From the NCBI GenBank assembly GCA_015069195.1, contig SVJA01000006.1, forward strand, positions 54,432 through 118,431: DNA of 64,000 bases, given 5' to 3'. The position numbers and the translations under genes are program-made. Positions 1-7,383 of this stretch are shown here, in pieces (the first letter of the stretch is position 1; each line of letters begins with the position of its first letter). Under the pieces are notes generated by a model, which had not been told where the DNA came from, did no database searches, and saw only the letters and a list, made by a program, of their open reading frames with translations. Source of the stretch: Oscillospiraceae bacterium (lineage in GTDB: Bacteria > Bacillota > Clostridia > UBA1212).

Positions 1-477
1 TTTCGTATAATTCGTGTTGACGGCGGTTTTTTTGTGAAATTGCATACGGAAGAATGTGATTTGCGTGCCGAAGTCACAGTGCAGAACGGAGATATTTATC
101 AGGACAGCTGTATGGAACTTTTTTTGTCACCTGACTCAGCTGACGGACGATATTTGAATTTTGAATTTAATCCTAAAGGAATATTGCATCTCGGAATCGG
201 TGAGGGAAGACCCGACAGGCTTCTTATTGATGCAACACGTGAGATTTTTAAAATTGAAAGTGTTGCAAATGACGGCGATTGGAGTCTTTTGTTTTATATT
301 CCCGATGAATTCCTGCTTAAATATTTCGCTGAAATTTCGAACCGTATGATGGGTAATTTTTATAAGTGCGGCGAACTTACGGGGCATTCACATTTTTCTT
401 CTTGGGCTCCGATTGATACGGACCGACCTGATTTCCATCGTCCCGAATTTTTTGGATCGCTTGTCGTGTCGGAATAA
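1..477 (+). CDS. C-terminal part of a protein with a family-9-like carbohydrate-binding domain (5' truncated)
   Basis: The reading frame is open to the left window edge, so the true start lies outside; the GTG at 34 is only the first in-frame start codon visible. The residues follow the family-9-like carbohydrate-binding fold: a stretch reading QDSCMELFLSPD, then YLNFEFNPKG, then LHLGIGEGRP, which matches the 'W.DSC.E.F..P....YYNFEFN..G' pattern of that domain. The last residues (SSWAPIDTDRPDFHRPEFFG) fit the usual end of the domain. It probably binds a glycan at the cell surface, either as a stand-alone module or as the tail of a larger secreted enzyme. A related domain sits near the C-terminus of the glycosidase at 20282. 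The ligand cannot be told from sequence. Confidence 0.7.
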   Translation, partial: FRIIRVDGGFFVKLHTEECDLRAEVTVQNGDIYQDSCMELFLSPDSADGRYLNFEFNPKGILHLGIGEGRPDRLLIDATREIFKIESVANDGDWSLLFYIPDEFLLKYFAEISNRMMGNFYKCGELTGHSHFSSWAPIDTDRPDFHRPEFFGSLVVSE

Positions 478-509
478 TAGTTTTGCTTTTAGATATAAAG
501 TTTTTTGGG

Positions 510-538
510 TTTACATATTGTGTTAATTATTGTAAAAT
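510..538 (+). promoter_or_regulatory. Sigma-A promoter of leuS
   Basis: TTTACA (510-515), a 17-base spacer, and TAAAAT (533-538). The predicted leader of about 100 bases is too short for a T-box and shows no T-box sequence. Confidence 0.65.
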
Positions 539-644
539 ACCTAAATGTTATTATGGCTGAAATAGGTCTTTTGTGGCTTTATGGCTGTGATATGTTTAAT
601 TAAATTTTATTCACTTGTTAAAGTGGATTTTTGGAGGAATAAAA

Positions 645-3080
645 ATGAGTGAAACAACTGCAGCAGTTGAGAATTCGTACAATCCCGCCGTCATAGAAAA
701 AAAATGGCAGGGTTATTGGGAGAAAAATGCTACTTTTGAGCCGACAAAGGATTATTCTAAACCGAAGTTCTACGGTTTGATTGAGTTCCCGTATCCGTCA
801 GGAAACGGCCTTCATGTAGGTCACCCCAGATCAAATACTGCTATGGATATTATAAGCAGAAAGCGCCGTATGGAAGGTTACAACGTACTTTTCCCGATCG
901 GTTGGGACGCTTTCGGTTTGCCGACTGAAAACTTTGCCATAAAGAACAAAGTTCATCCGGCTGTTGTTACTGAGAAAAATATTCAGCATTTCAAAGATCA
1001 GCTCAAAATGCTCGGTTTCTCTTTTACGTGGGGCTCCGAGATTGATACTACCGATGCTGACTACTACAAGTGGACTCAGTGGATATTTATAAAATTGTTT
1101 GAGAAAGGTCTTGCTTACAAAGCTGAGATGCCGATTAACTGGTGTACCGGCTGTAAGGTAGGTCTTGCAAACGAAGAAGTTGTTAACGGCGTTTGTGAGC
1201 GTTGCGGAAGCCCTGTTGTCAGAAAGGTTAAGAGCCAGTGGATGCTCCGTATTACCGATTATGCACAGAAACTCATTGACGGACTTGATGATGTTCAGTT
1301 TATCGAGAAAGTAAAGACTCAGCAGCGTAACTGGATAGGCAGAAGCCAGGGCGCAGAAGTTGATTTTAAGCTTGCAGAAGTTGACGAGAAACTCAAAGTC
1401 TACACAACACGTCCCGATACATTGTTCGGTGCTACTTATATGGTTATTTCACCTGAGCATCCTGTTATAGACAAACTCAAGGACAAAATCAAGAATTTTG
1501 ACGAAATTGTCAAATACAGAGCAGCTGCAGCTCTTAAGTCTGATTTTGAACGTACTGAGCTTGCTAAAGACAAGACAGGTGTTCAGATTGACGGTATTAC
1601 TGCGATAAACCCCGTAAACGGCAAACAGATTCCGATATGGGTTTCCGACTATGTACTTATTTCTTACGGTACAGGTGCTATTATGGCAGTTCCCGCACAT
1701 GATACAAGAGACTGGGATTTTGCTAAGAAGTTCGGTCTCCCGATTATCGAGGTTGTAGCAGGCGGAGATGTTCAGAACGAAGCGTTTACTGATATCCAGA
1801 CAGGTACTATGGTAAATTCCGACTTCTTAAACGGTCTTTCCGTTGAAGAAGCTAAGGTTAAAATCATTGAATGGATCACTGAAAAAGGTCTCGGTGTTTC
1901 TAAAGTAAATTTCAAGCTTCGTGACTGGGTGTTCAGCCGTCAGAGATACTGGGGCGAGCCTATTCCGGTTGTTAAGTGTCCCTGTTGCGGTTGGGTAACT
2001 ATTCCCGAGAACGAGCTTCCTGTTAAGCTTCCTGAGATTGACAACTACGTGCAGACAGACAGCGGCGAATCTCCGCTTGTAAATGTTCCCGAGTGGGTAA
2101 ATACTACTTGCCCGAAGTGCGGCGGTCCTGCAGAGCGTGAGACCGATACCATGCCTCAGTGGGCAGGTTCTTCGTGGTATTTTATAAGATACGTTGACCC
2201 GAAGAATAATAACGAATTTGCATCAAAAGAAGCTATGAATTACTGGCTCCCTGTTGACTGGTACAACGGCGGTATGGAGCATACAACGCTTCACTTGCTT
2301 TATTCGAGATTCTGGCACAAGTTCCTCTATGATATCGGTGCAGTTACTTGCCCTGAGCCGTACGTAAAGAGAACATCACACGGTATGATTCTCGGTGAGA
2401 ACGGCGAGAAGATGTCTAAATCAAGAGGAAACGTCATAAATCCCGACGATATCGTTGCAGAGATAGGTGCAGATGCTTTCCGTGTGTACGAGATGTTCAT
2501 GGGTGCATTCGATCAGGCTATTCCGTGGTCTACAAAGGGCGCTAAAGGCTGTCACAGATTCTTGGAGCGTGTATGGAGACTTCAGGATATATTGACCGAA
2601 GAAGAGGGCATTTCGGACGCTCTTAAGGCTTCTGTTCACGAGACGATAAAGAAAGTTTCAGAAGACTATGAGAAGATGAAATTCAATACCGCTATCGCGG
2701 CTATGATGGCTCTTGTAAACGATATGTATTCAGTCGGTAAAGTTTCAAAGGGTGACCTCGGTGCATTGATCAAACTTCTTTATCCCGTTGCGCCTCACAT
2801 CTGCGAAGAAATCTGGGAAAAGTGTTCTTTGGGTGAAGGCTTTGCTCATTCACAGAAGTGGCCTGAATACGATCCTGCCGCTCTCGTAAAGGAGGAAGTT
2901 GAGCTTGCTGTTCAGATTTGCGGTAAAATCAGAGGCAGAATTATGGTTCCTGCGACTTTGGATAAGGCCGGACTTGAAGCTTTTGCTATGGAGTCTGAGG
3001 AGATAAAGAAGATTGTTGACGGAAGACCGATAAAGAAACTTATCGCAGTTCCCGGAAGACTTATAAACATTGTTTGCTGA
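645..3080 (+). CDS. leuS: Leucine--tRNA ligase
   Basis: Cytoplasmic class Ia aminoacyl-tRNA synthetase that charges tRNA-Leu. The ATG at 645 is chosen because GGAGG sits just upstream (633-637); a TTG 30 bases earlier lacks such support. The 811-residue length is normal for bacterial LeuRS. Visible signatures are the HIGH motif as HVGH (residues 57-60), a zinc-binding-type pair CTGC (167-170) and CERC shortly after, the CP1 editing domain in the middle, a second Cys-rich pair (CPCC and CPKC) in the insert before the catalytic centre, and KMSKS (589-593). The C-terminal part ends in the usual tRNA-binding module. argS follows 43 bases later with its own ribosome-binding site, and no clear terminator lies between them, so the two may be co-transcribed. 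Confidence 0.98.
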   Translation: MSETTAAVENSYNPAVIEKKWQGYWEKNATFEPTKDYSKPKFYGLIEFPYPSGNGLHVGHPRSNTAMDIISRKRRMEGYNVLFPIGWDAFGLPTENFAIKNKVHPAVVTEKNIQHFKDQLKMLGFSFTWGSEIDTTDADYYKWTQWIFIKLFEKGLAYKAEMPINWCTGCKVGLANEEVVNGVCERCGSPVVRKVKSQWMLRITDYAQKLIDGLDDVQFIEKVKTQQRNWIGRSQGAEVDFKLAEVDEKLKVYTTRPDTLFGATYMVISPEHPVIDKLKDKIKNFDEIVKYRAAAALKSDFERTELAKDKTGVQIDGITAINPVNGKQIPIWVSDYVLISYGTGAIMAVPAHDTRDWDFAKKFGLPIIEVVAGGDVQNEAFTDIQTGTMVNSDFLNGLSVEEAKVKIIEWITEKGLGVSKVNFKLRDWVFSRQRYWGEPIPVVKCPCCGWVTIPENELPVKLPEIDNYVQTDSGESPLVNVPEWVNTTCPKCGGPAERETDTMPQWAGSSWYFIRYVDPKNNNEFASKEAMNYWLPVDWYNGGMEHTTLHLLYSRFWHKFLYDIGAVTCPEPYVKRTSHGMILGENGEKMSKSRGNVINPDDIVAEIGADAFRVYEMFMGAFDQAIPWSTKGAKGCHRFLERVWRLQDILTEEEGISDALKASVHETIKKVSEDYEKMKFNTAIAAMMALVNDMYSVGKVSKGDLGALIKLLYPVAPHICEEIWEKCSLGEGFAHSQKWPEYDPAALVKEEVELAVQICGKIRGRIMVPATLDKAGLEAFAMESEEIKKIVDGRPIKKLIAVPGRLINIVC

Positions 3081-3123
3081 TTTTGATAAAACTTTTAAAT
3101 GATTTAAGAGGTTAGATTTTAAA

Positions 3124-4854
3124 ATGGATATTAAAGGTTATTTGGCAGGATTGATTTCTGTTGCCATTGATAATGAAAAATATGACAAAGATACCGTTTG
3201 CGGACTTGTTGCGACTCCGCCGGATGAGAAGATGGGCGACTTCGCATTTCCTTGTTTTGCTCTTGCAAAAGAGTTCCGTAAAGCGCCCCCGTTGATTGCC
3301 GGCGATATAAAGGCTGCTATCGAAGGGTCTGATGAAGACAAAGGTTTGATTGAAAAGATCGACGTTGCAGGCGGTTATCTTAACTTCTATATGAACCGTA
3401 AAGCTATCATCGCAGGTGTTGTAAGCGAGATTATAGAAAAAGGCGATGATTTCGGTAAATCTGACGAAGGTAACGGAAAGAAAGTTATCGTGGAGTTTTC
3501 TTCTCCAAACATTGCTAAGCCTTTCCACATCGGACATCTCGTTTCTACTGCTGTCGGTAGTTCCGTAGAGCGTATTTACAAGTTTCTCGGTTATGACACC
3601 GTGAAGGTGAATCACCTCGGTGACTGGGGTACGCAGTTCGGTAAACTTATCAGCGCTTACAAGCGTTGGGGTAATGAGGCTGCCATATTGGCTGATCCGA
3701 TAAATGAGCTTCTTAAAATTTATGTGCGTTTTCATAATGAAGCCGAAAAACAGCCGGAACTCGAGGACGAGGCAAGAGCGTATTTCAAAAAACTTGAAGA
3801 CGGTGACGAAGAAGTTACAAAACTTTGGAAGTTTTTTGTTACAGCCAGCCTTACTGAATTCAACAGAATGTATGACAAACTTGACATTTCTTTTGATTCT
3901 TATGCAGGCGAGAGTTTCTATTCCGATAAGATGCCCGAAATCGTTGACATCCTCAAAGAGAAGAACATTCTAGAAGAGAGCGAAGGTGCTATGGTTGTAA
4001 GATTTGACGAGGAAGCTAAAATTCCTCCGTGCATCATTCTTAAATCAGATGGTAGTACTATTTATGCAACTCGTGACATCGCAGCGGCTGTTTACAGAAA
4101 ACGTCACTACGATTTCTACAAAAACATTTATGTTGTAGGTACACCTCAGGCTCTTCACTTTAAACAGGTATTTTCTGTAATCGACAAGATGGGATTTGAT
4201 TGGTCAGATTCTTGCGTACATGTTGGTTTCGGTTATGTAAGATTCCCTGACAGAGTTATTTCAACTCGTCACGGTGATGTAGTTCTTCTTGAAGATGTTA
4301 TAAACGAAGCTATCGACAAGACAAAGGAAATCATCCAGAATAGTGCGACAGGTAAAGTTGTTGACGATGTTGATAATGTTTCCGAGAAAATCGGTATCGG
4401 TGCTGTTCTCTATGCATTCCTTAAAAACGGAAGAGAGCGTGACATAATCTTTACTTGGGAAGATATGCTCGACTTTGAAGGTGAGTCCGGCCCATATGTA
4501 CAGTATAGCTACGCAAGAGGAAAGAGCGTTCTACGAAAAGCTTCCGAAGCCGGTATTGATTGGAAAGATGCAGATCTTACACTTCTTGATTCCGATGAAG
4601 AATTTGCACTTGTTAAGCATTTGAATAACTTCCAAAATGTAGTTCGTGATGCGGCTAATAAGTACGAGCCTTGTGTTGTAACAAGATACGTAACCGATCT
4701 TGCACAGCTCTTTAATAAATACTATAACACTTGCAATATTATGAAGTCAGATGACGACATAAGAAAAGCAAGACTTCTTTTGACAGAAGCTGCGGCTTCT
4801 TGTATAAAATCTGCTTTGCACTTGATTGGTGTAGCAGTTGTTGAAAAAATGTAA
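3124..4854 (+). CDS. argS: Arginine--tRNA ligase
   Basis: Class Ia synthetase for tRNA-Arg, 576 residues, a standard bacterial length. It has the N-terminal ArgRS-specific additional domain (residues 1 to about 90), the HIGH motif as HIGH at residues 135-138 within SSPNIAKPFHIGHL, and the C-terminal DALR anticodon-binding domain. As in many ArgRS, a canonical KMSKS is absent; the equivalent loop reads ISTRHGD. The start ATG at 3124 follows AAGAGG (3106-3111). The gene is the second of a leuS-argS pair, and its stop codon lies just before the first element of the nested-palindrome region, whose hairpin probably ends the transcript. Confidence 0.98.
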   Translation: MDIKGYLAGLISVAIDNEKYDKDTVCGLVATPPDEKMGDFAFPCFALAKEFRKAPPLIAGDIKAAIEGSDEDKGLIEKIDVAGGYLNFYMNRKAIIAGVVSEIIEKGDDFGKSDEGNGKKVIVEFSSPNIAKPFHIGHLVSTAVGSSVERIYKFLGYDTVKVNHLGDWGTQFGKLISAYKRWGNEAAILADPINELLKIYVRFHNEAEKQPELEDEARAYFKKLEDGDEEVTKLWKFFVTASLTEFNRMYDKLDISFDSYAGESFYSDKMPEIVDILKEKNILEESEGAMVVRFDEEAKIPPCIILKSDGSTIYATRDIAAAVYRKRHYDFYKNIYVVGTPQALHFKQVFSVIDKMGFDWSDSCVHVGFGYVRFPDRVISTRHGDVVLLEDVINEAIDKTKEIIQNSATGKVVDDVDNVSEKIGIGAVLYAFLKNGRERDIIFTWEDMLDFEGESGPYVQYSYARGKSVLRKASEAGIDWKDADLTLLDSDEEFALVKHLNNFQNVVRDAANKYEPCVVTRYVTDLAQLFNKYYNTCNIMKSDDDIRKARLLLTEAAASCIKSALHLIGVAVVEKM

Positions 4855-4865
4855 AAAAACTAAGA

Positions 4866-4924
4866 TTGCCGATAAATTTTCTGGTTTAGTTCCCTTTGGT
4901 CCTAAAAAGAAAATTTATCGGCAA
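4866..4924. repeat. Nested palindrome, element 1 (probable argS terminator)
   Basis: Perfect 17-base inverted arms at 4866-4882 and 4908-4924 enclose the family core, which begins GGTTTAG and ends CTAAAA. The right arm runs into a T-rich stretch (TTCTTCGTTTTTT), so the transcript of argS could terminate here. The inner TTTAG/CTAAA can form a second stem. Confidence 0.8.
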
Positions 4925-4981
4925 TTCTTCGTTTTTTACGGGTTAGTTGGCGTTTTCTGTGTGTGGAAAAATTCTGGTTTA
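4898..4981 (+). repeat. 84-bp direct repeat, copy 1
   Basis: Near-identical to 5147-5230 and of the same length. It runs from the right half of palindrome element 1 through the left half of element 2, so the duplication breaks inside palindrome cores. Only a few bases differ between the copies. Confidence 0.85.
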
Positions 4982-5011
4982 GTCCCTACGGTCCTAAAAA
5001 GAATTTTACAC
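4961..5011. repeat. Nested palindrome, element 2
   Basis: Outer arms AAAATTCT/AGAATTTT, extended by GTGT/ACAC after an unpaired GGA, enclose the core GGTTTAGTCCCTACGGTC followed by CTAAAA. The inner TTTAG/CTAAA pair is kept. Confidence 0.75.
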
Positions 5012-5041
5012 GAGACTCAATTGCTTTTACGGAGTCTGCTG
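5002..5041 (+). repeat. 40-bp direct repeat, copy 1
   Basis: Matches 5310-5349 with a single difference. It begins with the right arm of palindrome element 2 (AATTTTACACGAG) and ends AGTCTGCTG. Confidence 0.8.
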
Positions 5042-5056
5042 CAATTTAGTAAAGGT

Positions 5057-5098
5057 AAAATTTCTGGTTTCCTGACTTCGTCAGTAAAAAGAAATTTT
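5057..5098. repeat. Nested palindrome, element 3
   Basis: Outer arms AAAATTTCT/AGAAATTTT enclose a variant core with its own strong inner hairpin, CTGAC TTC GTCAG, where the other copies carry CCCTACGG. The flanking GGTTT and TAAAA of the core are retained, so the inner sequence changed while pairing was kept. Confidence 0.7.
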
Positions 5099-5146
5099 TT
5101 AACTGCCACTCTCGTTTTATGCGTAAGAAAATAGCTTGGTTCCTAT

Positions 5147-5230
5147 GGTCCTAAAAAGAAAATTTATCGGCAATTCTTCGTTTTTTACGAGTTAGTTGGC
5201 GGTTTATGTGTGTGGAAAAATTCTGGTTTA
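5147..5230 (+). repeat. 84-bp direct repeat, copy 2
   Basis: Second copy of 4898-4981. The left half of the corresponding palindrome (5100-5146) is degraded: the core reads CTTGGTTCCTATGGTC and has no matching outer arm. Confidence 0.85.
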
Positions 5231-5259
5231 CCTTCCTACGTCGGTAAAAAGAATTTTTC
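5215..5259. repeat. Nested palindrome, element 5
   Basis: Outer arms GAAAAATTCT/AGAATTTTTC (5215-5224 and 5250-5259) are perfect. The inner pair is TTTACC/GGTAAA instead of TTTAG/CTAAA, a compensatory change relative to elements 1 and 2. Confidence 0.75.
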
Positions 5260-5309
5260 AGGCGGCTTAAAATATTTTTACGATGAGATGGCGGTTTTGT
5301 TTCCTGTGG

Positions 5310-5349
5310 AATTTTACACGAGGCTCAATTGCTTTTACGGAGTCTGCTG
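5310..5349 (+). repeat. 40-bp direct repeat, copy 2
   Basis: Second copy of 5002-5041, with one base different. Here the repeat begins without the palindrome core that precedes copy 1. Confidence 0.8.
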
Positions 5350-5422
5350 TGGTTTTGTGAAGGTATAAATTCCGTTTTTCGCAGTGTTGGAAAAAATTGT
5401 AAAAACTGTAATTTCTTTATCA

Positions 5423-5451
5423 TTGACAACAATTTTAGGGTAAAGTAGTAT
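5423..5451 (+). promoter_or_regulatory. Promoter of a candidate antitoxin antisense RNA
   Basis: TTGACA (5423-5428), a 17-base spacer and TAGTAT (5446-5451). No plus-strand reading frame with a ribosome-binding site follows. The transcript would start near 5458 and run into the 3' end of the small toxin-like gene on the opposite strand, which is the arrangement of txpA/RatA-type type I systems. A weak hairpin followed by ATTTCTTTT near 5513-5550 could end it. Confidence 0.5.
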
Positions 5452-5539
5452 ATTAAAAAGGACATAGCCCGAAACGGTTATACTCCTTGGTAATGTTTTA
5501 ATGAGGATTGACTACGATCGTTTTGATGGTTGAGCGCAG

Positions 5540-5626
5540 TCATTTCTTTTGATTTATGTAGGCAAAAAAGTGCATGGAAATTTCTATGATGTAGAGTAGG
5601 ATTAGTATTTTTTCATAATTGCTCAT
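5540..5626 (-). CDS. Candidate type I toxin, 28-residue holin-like hydrophobic peptide
   Basis: The peptide starts MSNYEKILILLYII and ends FFAYINQKK: a short polar N-terminus, one hydrophobic segment of about 18 residues, and a basic tail. This is the layout of the small holin-like/TxpA-BsrG-type toxins of Firmicutes. Translation is well supported by an almost perfect ribosome-binding site, AAGGAGGTGAT, seven bases upstream (5631-5641). A hairpin just upstream could hold back translation, and a convergent promoter on the other strand could give an antisense RNA. Similar genes are chromosomal or prophage-borne and act at the membrane. Assignment to a named family is inference from layout; the peptide is too short for certainty. 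It is too small for most gene callers. Confidence 0.55.
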   Translation of the reverse strand: MSNYEKILILLYIIEISMHFFAYINQKK

Positions 5627-5644
5627 GTAAATCACCTCCTTTCC

Positions 5645-5672
5645 GGCTGTCTGCAAAAACTTGCAAGCAGCC
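5645..5672 (-). promoter_or_regulatory. Hairpin just upstream of the toxin ribosome-binding site
   Basis: On the minus strand GGCTG..TGCAA pairs with TTGCA..CAGCC, ending three bases before the Shine-Dalgarno sequence. Further upstream are an inverted CCTCCTTGGAGG and a CAAGGC/GCCTTG hairpin (roughly 5670-5735). CCTCC could pair with the toxin's GGAGG and mask it, as in known type I toxin mRNAs. Confidence 0.45.
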
Positions 5673-5887
5673 TCCAAGGAGGATAACTGCAACTATTTCG
5701 GGGCAATGCCCCCCCAAGGCGTGTGCCTTGTAGGAAAATGATGCCATAATGGGTATGTATTGTAAATGATGTAAGTCATTATTTCCAGAAAATACTAAAG
5801 TCAGCACCGAGAAACGCTTGATATGACATGTTTCTGCGGCTTCTTGTGTGTCCGTTATTTCCCGAGATAAAAGCGATATTTCTTGCA

Positions 5888-6065
5888 AAAAATTCTTTTA
5901 ACGACCGTAGGGAAGTAAACCAAGTTCCACCCGCCTCGTAAAAAAACATTATTCACAGAAAAATTCTTTTTACGACCGTAGGGAAGTAAACCAAGTTCCA
6001 CCCGCCTTGTAAAAAAAACATTATTCACAGAAAAATTCTTTTTACGACCGCAGGGAAGTAAACCG
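5888..6065 (-). repeat. Tandem array of 71-72 bp units carrying the palindrome core in reverse orientation
   Basis: Units start AAAAATTC at 5888, 5959 and 6031. Each has the core read on the minus strand as GGTTTACTTCCCTACGGTCG, then a spacer (GTTCCACCCGCC...CATTATTCACAG). Units 1 and 2 lack the matching right outer arm; unit 3 has it. The orientation is opposite to the copies at 4866-5259. Confidence 0.85.
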
Positions 6066-6093
6066 GAATTTTTCTGTGAATAATGTTTTTTTT
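6011..6093. repeat. Nested palindrome with perfect 28-bp arms, abutting the rplU promoter
   Basis: Arms 6011-6038 and 6066-6093 are perfectly complementary and enclose the 27-base family core. The right arm ends one base before the TTGACA of the rplU promoter. It ends in a run of eight T, so it could also terminate transcription entering from the left and insulate the ribosomal protein operon. Confidence 0.85.
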
Positions 6094-6094
6094 G

Positions 6095-6123
6095 TTGACA
6101 TTTACTCTTAATAAGTGTAAAAT
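6095..6123 (+). promoter_or_regulatory. Sigma-A promoter of the rplU-prp-rpmA operon
   Basis: Consensus TTGACA (6095-6100), 17-base spacer, TAAAAT (6118-6123). Confidence 0.8.
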
Positions 6124-6230
6124 ACTCGGGTATCCGCTCTGACGGGGCTTCTAAATCTATGCCCATTTTCGGGTATGGTGCCTGCGTAACAGAATTGATC
6201 CGGTTCTGTGTAAGGCGAGACTTTATAGGA
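6124..6230 (+). ncRNA. Probable L21 ribosomal-protein leader
   Basis: About 100 bases of untranslated leader lie between the promoter and the rplU ribosome-binding site. It contains GGGTATGGTGCCTGCG and a two-part hairpin (GCCT..ACAGAA paired with TTCTGT..AGGC) ending shortly before AGGAGGT. Firmicutes rplU transcripts commonly carry the L21 leader, an autoregulatory structure bound by L21. Family assignment is from position and remembered consensus and was not checked with a covariance model. Confidence 0.6.
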
Positions 6231-6240
6231 GGTGTATATA

Positions 6241-6555
6241 ATGGATTATGCTATTGTTGTTACAGGCGGTAAGCAGTACAAAGTTACTGAGGGCGAGAAA
6301 GTATTCGTAGAGCTCCTTGGTGTTGAGGCTGACGAGGCTGTAGTATTTGACAAGGTTCTTGCTGTTTCAAACGGTGACGGAGTTACATTCGGTGCTCCTT
6401 ATGTTGAAGGCGCTACTGTTTCAGCTAAGGTTGTAAAGAACGGCAAAGATAAGAAGATCATGATTATTAAGCATAAGGCAAAGAAGGGCTACCGTAAAAG
6501 ACAGGGTCACAGACAGCCTTATACACAGGTTATCATCGAAAAGATCAATGCCTGA
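6241..6555 (+). CDS. rplU: 50S ribosomal protein L21
   Basis: Component of the large ribosomal subunit that binds 23S rRNA. The 104-residue product starts [15 protein letters not shown] and ends with the L21 signature [17 protein letters not shown]. The start at ATG 6241 is set by AGGAGGT at 6227-6233; a GTG nine bases upstream overlaps that site and is rejected. First gene of the operon rplU-prp-rpmA, the standard Firmicutes order, behind a consensus promoter and a probable autoregulatory leader. Confidence 0.97.
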   Translation: MDYAIVVTGGKQYKVTEGEKVFVELLGVEADEAVVFDKVLAVSNGDGVTFGAPYVEGATVSAKVVKNGKDKKIMIIKHKAKKGYRKRQGHRQPYTQVIIEKINA

Positions 6556-6566
6556 GGCATGTACTT

Positions 6567-6926
6567 ATGATTAAGGTTGTTATTCGTCGGGACAGAGAAG
6601 GCTCTGTGATTGATTTCAGAGTAAAAGGTCATGCGGGCTACGATGTTGAGGGCAAGGACATTATTTGTTCAGCCGCATCTGCGATTGCATATACCGCTTG
6701 CGGATATTTCGAAGAAAAATATAATGCCGACGGAAAGAAACAGACTTTATTCAAAGAAAAAAGCGGCGATTTATCATGGACGCGGCCCAGGATAACCGAC
6801 AGAGATGAGAAAATTGCGGCTGATGCTGTTTTAGAAGCTATGGTTATAGGTTTCAGACAGATTGAGTACAGCTACGGAAGTAAATATTTGGTTGTTAGTG
6901 AAGAGGAGGTAGAATCCCATGCTTAA
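6567..6926 (+). CDS. prp: Ribosomal-processing cysteine protease Prp
   Basis: Prp (YsxB family) removes the N-terminal extension of ribosomal protein L27 in Firmicutes. The 119-residue protein has the family's catalytic His in [17 protein letters not shown] and the catalytic Cys in the same stretch (DIICSAAS). It lies between rplU and rpmA and overlaps rpmA by eight bases, the conserved arrangement. The downstream L27 carries the matching cleavable N-terminus, which supports the assignment directly. No strong ribosome-binding site precedes its ATG, so translation may be coupled to rplU. Confidence 0.95.
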   Translation: MIKVVIRRDREGSVIDFRVKGHAGYDVEGKDIICSAASAIAYTACGYFEEKYNADGKKQTLFKEKSGDLSWTRPRITDRDEKIAADAVLEAMVIGFRQIEYSYGSKYLVVSEEEVESHA

Positions 6927-7197
6927 GATTAATTTGCAGTTATTCGCTCACAAAAAAGGTCTCGGTAGTACAAAGAACGGCAGAGACTCTGAGTCAAAGA
7001 GACTCGGTGTGAAGAAGAGCGACGGACAGGCTGTTGTCGCAGGCAACATCATTGTCAGACAGAGAGGCACAAAGATTCATCCCGGTACAAACGTTGGTAT
7101 TGGTACTGACTATACTATCTACGCACTTAAGGATGGTAAGGTATCATTCACACGTCTTGGCAAGGATAAGAAGCAGGTATCTGTTATCGAAGCGTAA
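6919..7197 (+). CDS. rpmA: 50S ribosomal protein L27, with Prp-cleavable N-terminus
   Basis: Large-subunit protein near the peptidyl-transferase centre. The 92-residue product begins [20 protein letters not shown]. The segment up to LQLFA is the Firmicutes N-terminal extension that Prp cuts before HKKG, and the protease gene lies immediately upstream and overlaps this one. GAGGAGGT precedes the ATG. The operon ends at a strong terminator just downstream. Confidence 0.97.
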   Translation: MLKINLQLFAHKKGLGSTKNGRDSESKRLGVKKSDGQAVVAGNIIVRQRGTKIHPGTNVGIGTDYTIYALKDGKVSFTRLGKDKKQVSVIEA

Positions 7198-7223
7198 TTT
7201 AGTTTAATATTGTTAAACTGCAG

Positions 7224-7256
7224 TCGCAGGTGACTTATGGTCGCCTGCGATTTTTT
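7224..7256 (+). terminator. Rho-independent terminator of rplU-prp-rpmA
   Basis: TCGCAGGTGAC pairs with GTCGCCTGCGA (one G-U pair) around a five-base loop, followed by TTTTTT. Confidence 0.9.
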
Positions 7257-7288
7257 ATATATGCCTAAAACTGACAGTTGCGGGATTC

Positions 7289-7317
7289 TTGACTTGTTTC
7301 GTCATTTTTCGTATAAT
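7289..7317 (+). promoter_or_regulatory. Sigma-A promoter of the amidase gene
   Basis: TTGACT (7289-7294), 17-base spacer, consensus TATAAT (7312-7317). Confidence 0.75.
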
Positions 7318-7383
7318 TCCGACAGTTGTTGAATTGGTTGATCTTATTTTTACTTACGATAAAATTTTGAAGGCGGTGAATAC

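Noticed and set aside
478..644. T-box riboswitch before leuS (also considered for valS and trpS)
   Set aside because: Leaders are too short and lack the conserved T-box sequence and a following terminator.
3112..3735. 207-residue frame on the minus strand
   Set aside because: Lies antisense to the well-supported argS, has no ribosome-binding site and no protein-family features.
4838..5134. 98-residue plus-strand frame running from the end of argS through the repeats
   Set aside because: It is made of repeat sequence, breaks within the duplicated units and has no ribosome-binding site.
5613..5888. 91-residue minus-strand frame upstream of the toxin-like gene
   Set aside because: Overlaps the hairpins and Shine-Dalgarno sequence of the 28-residue toxin candidate in another frame and looks like non-coding leader.
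5888..6093. Spaced repeats considered as a CRISPR array
   Set aside because: Units are 71-72 bp and nearly identical throughout, with no unique spacers; no cas genes are present.
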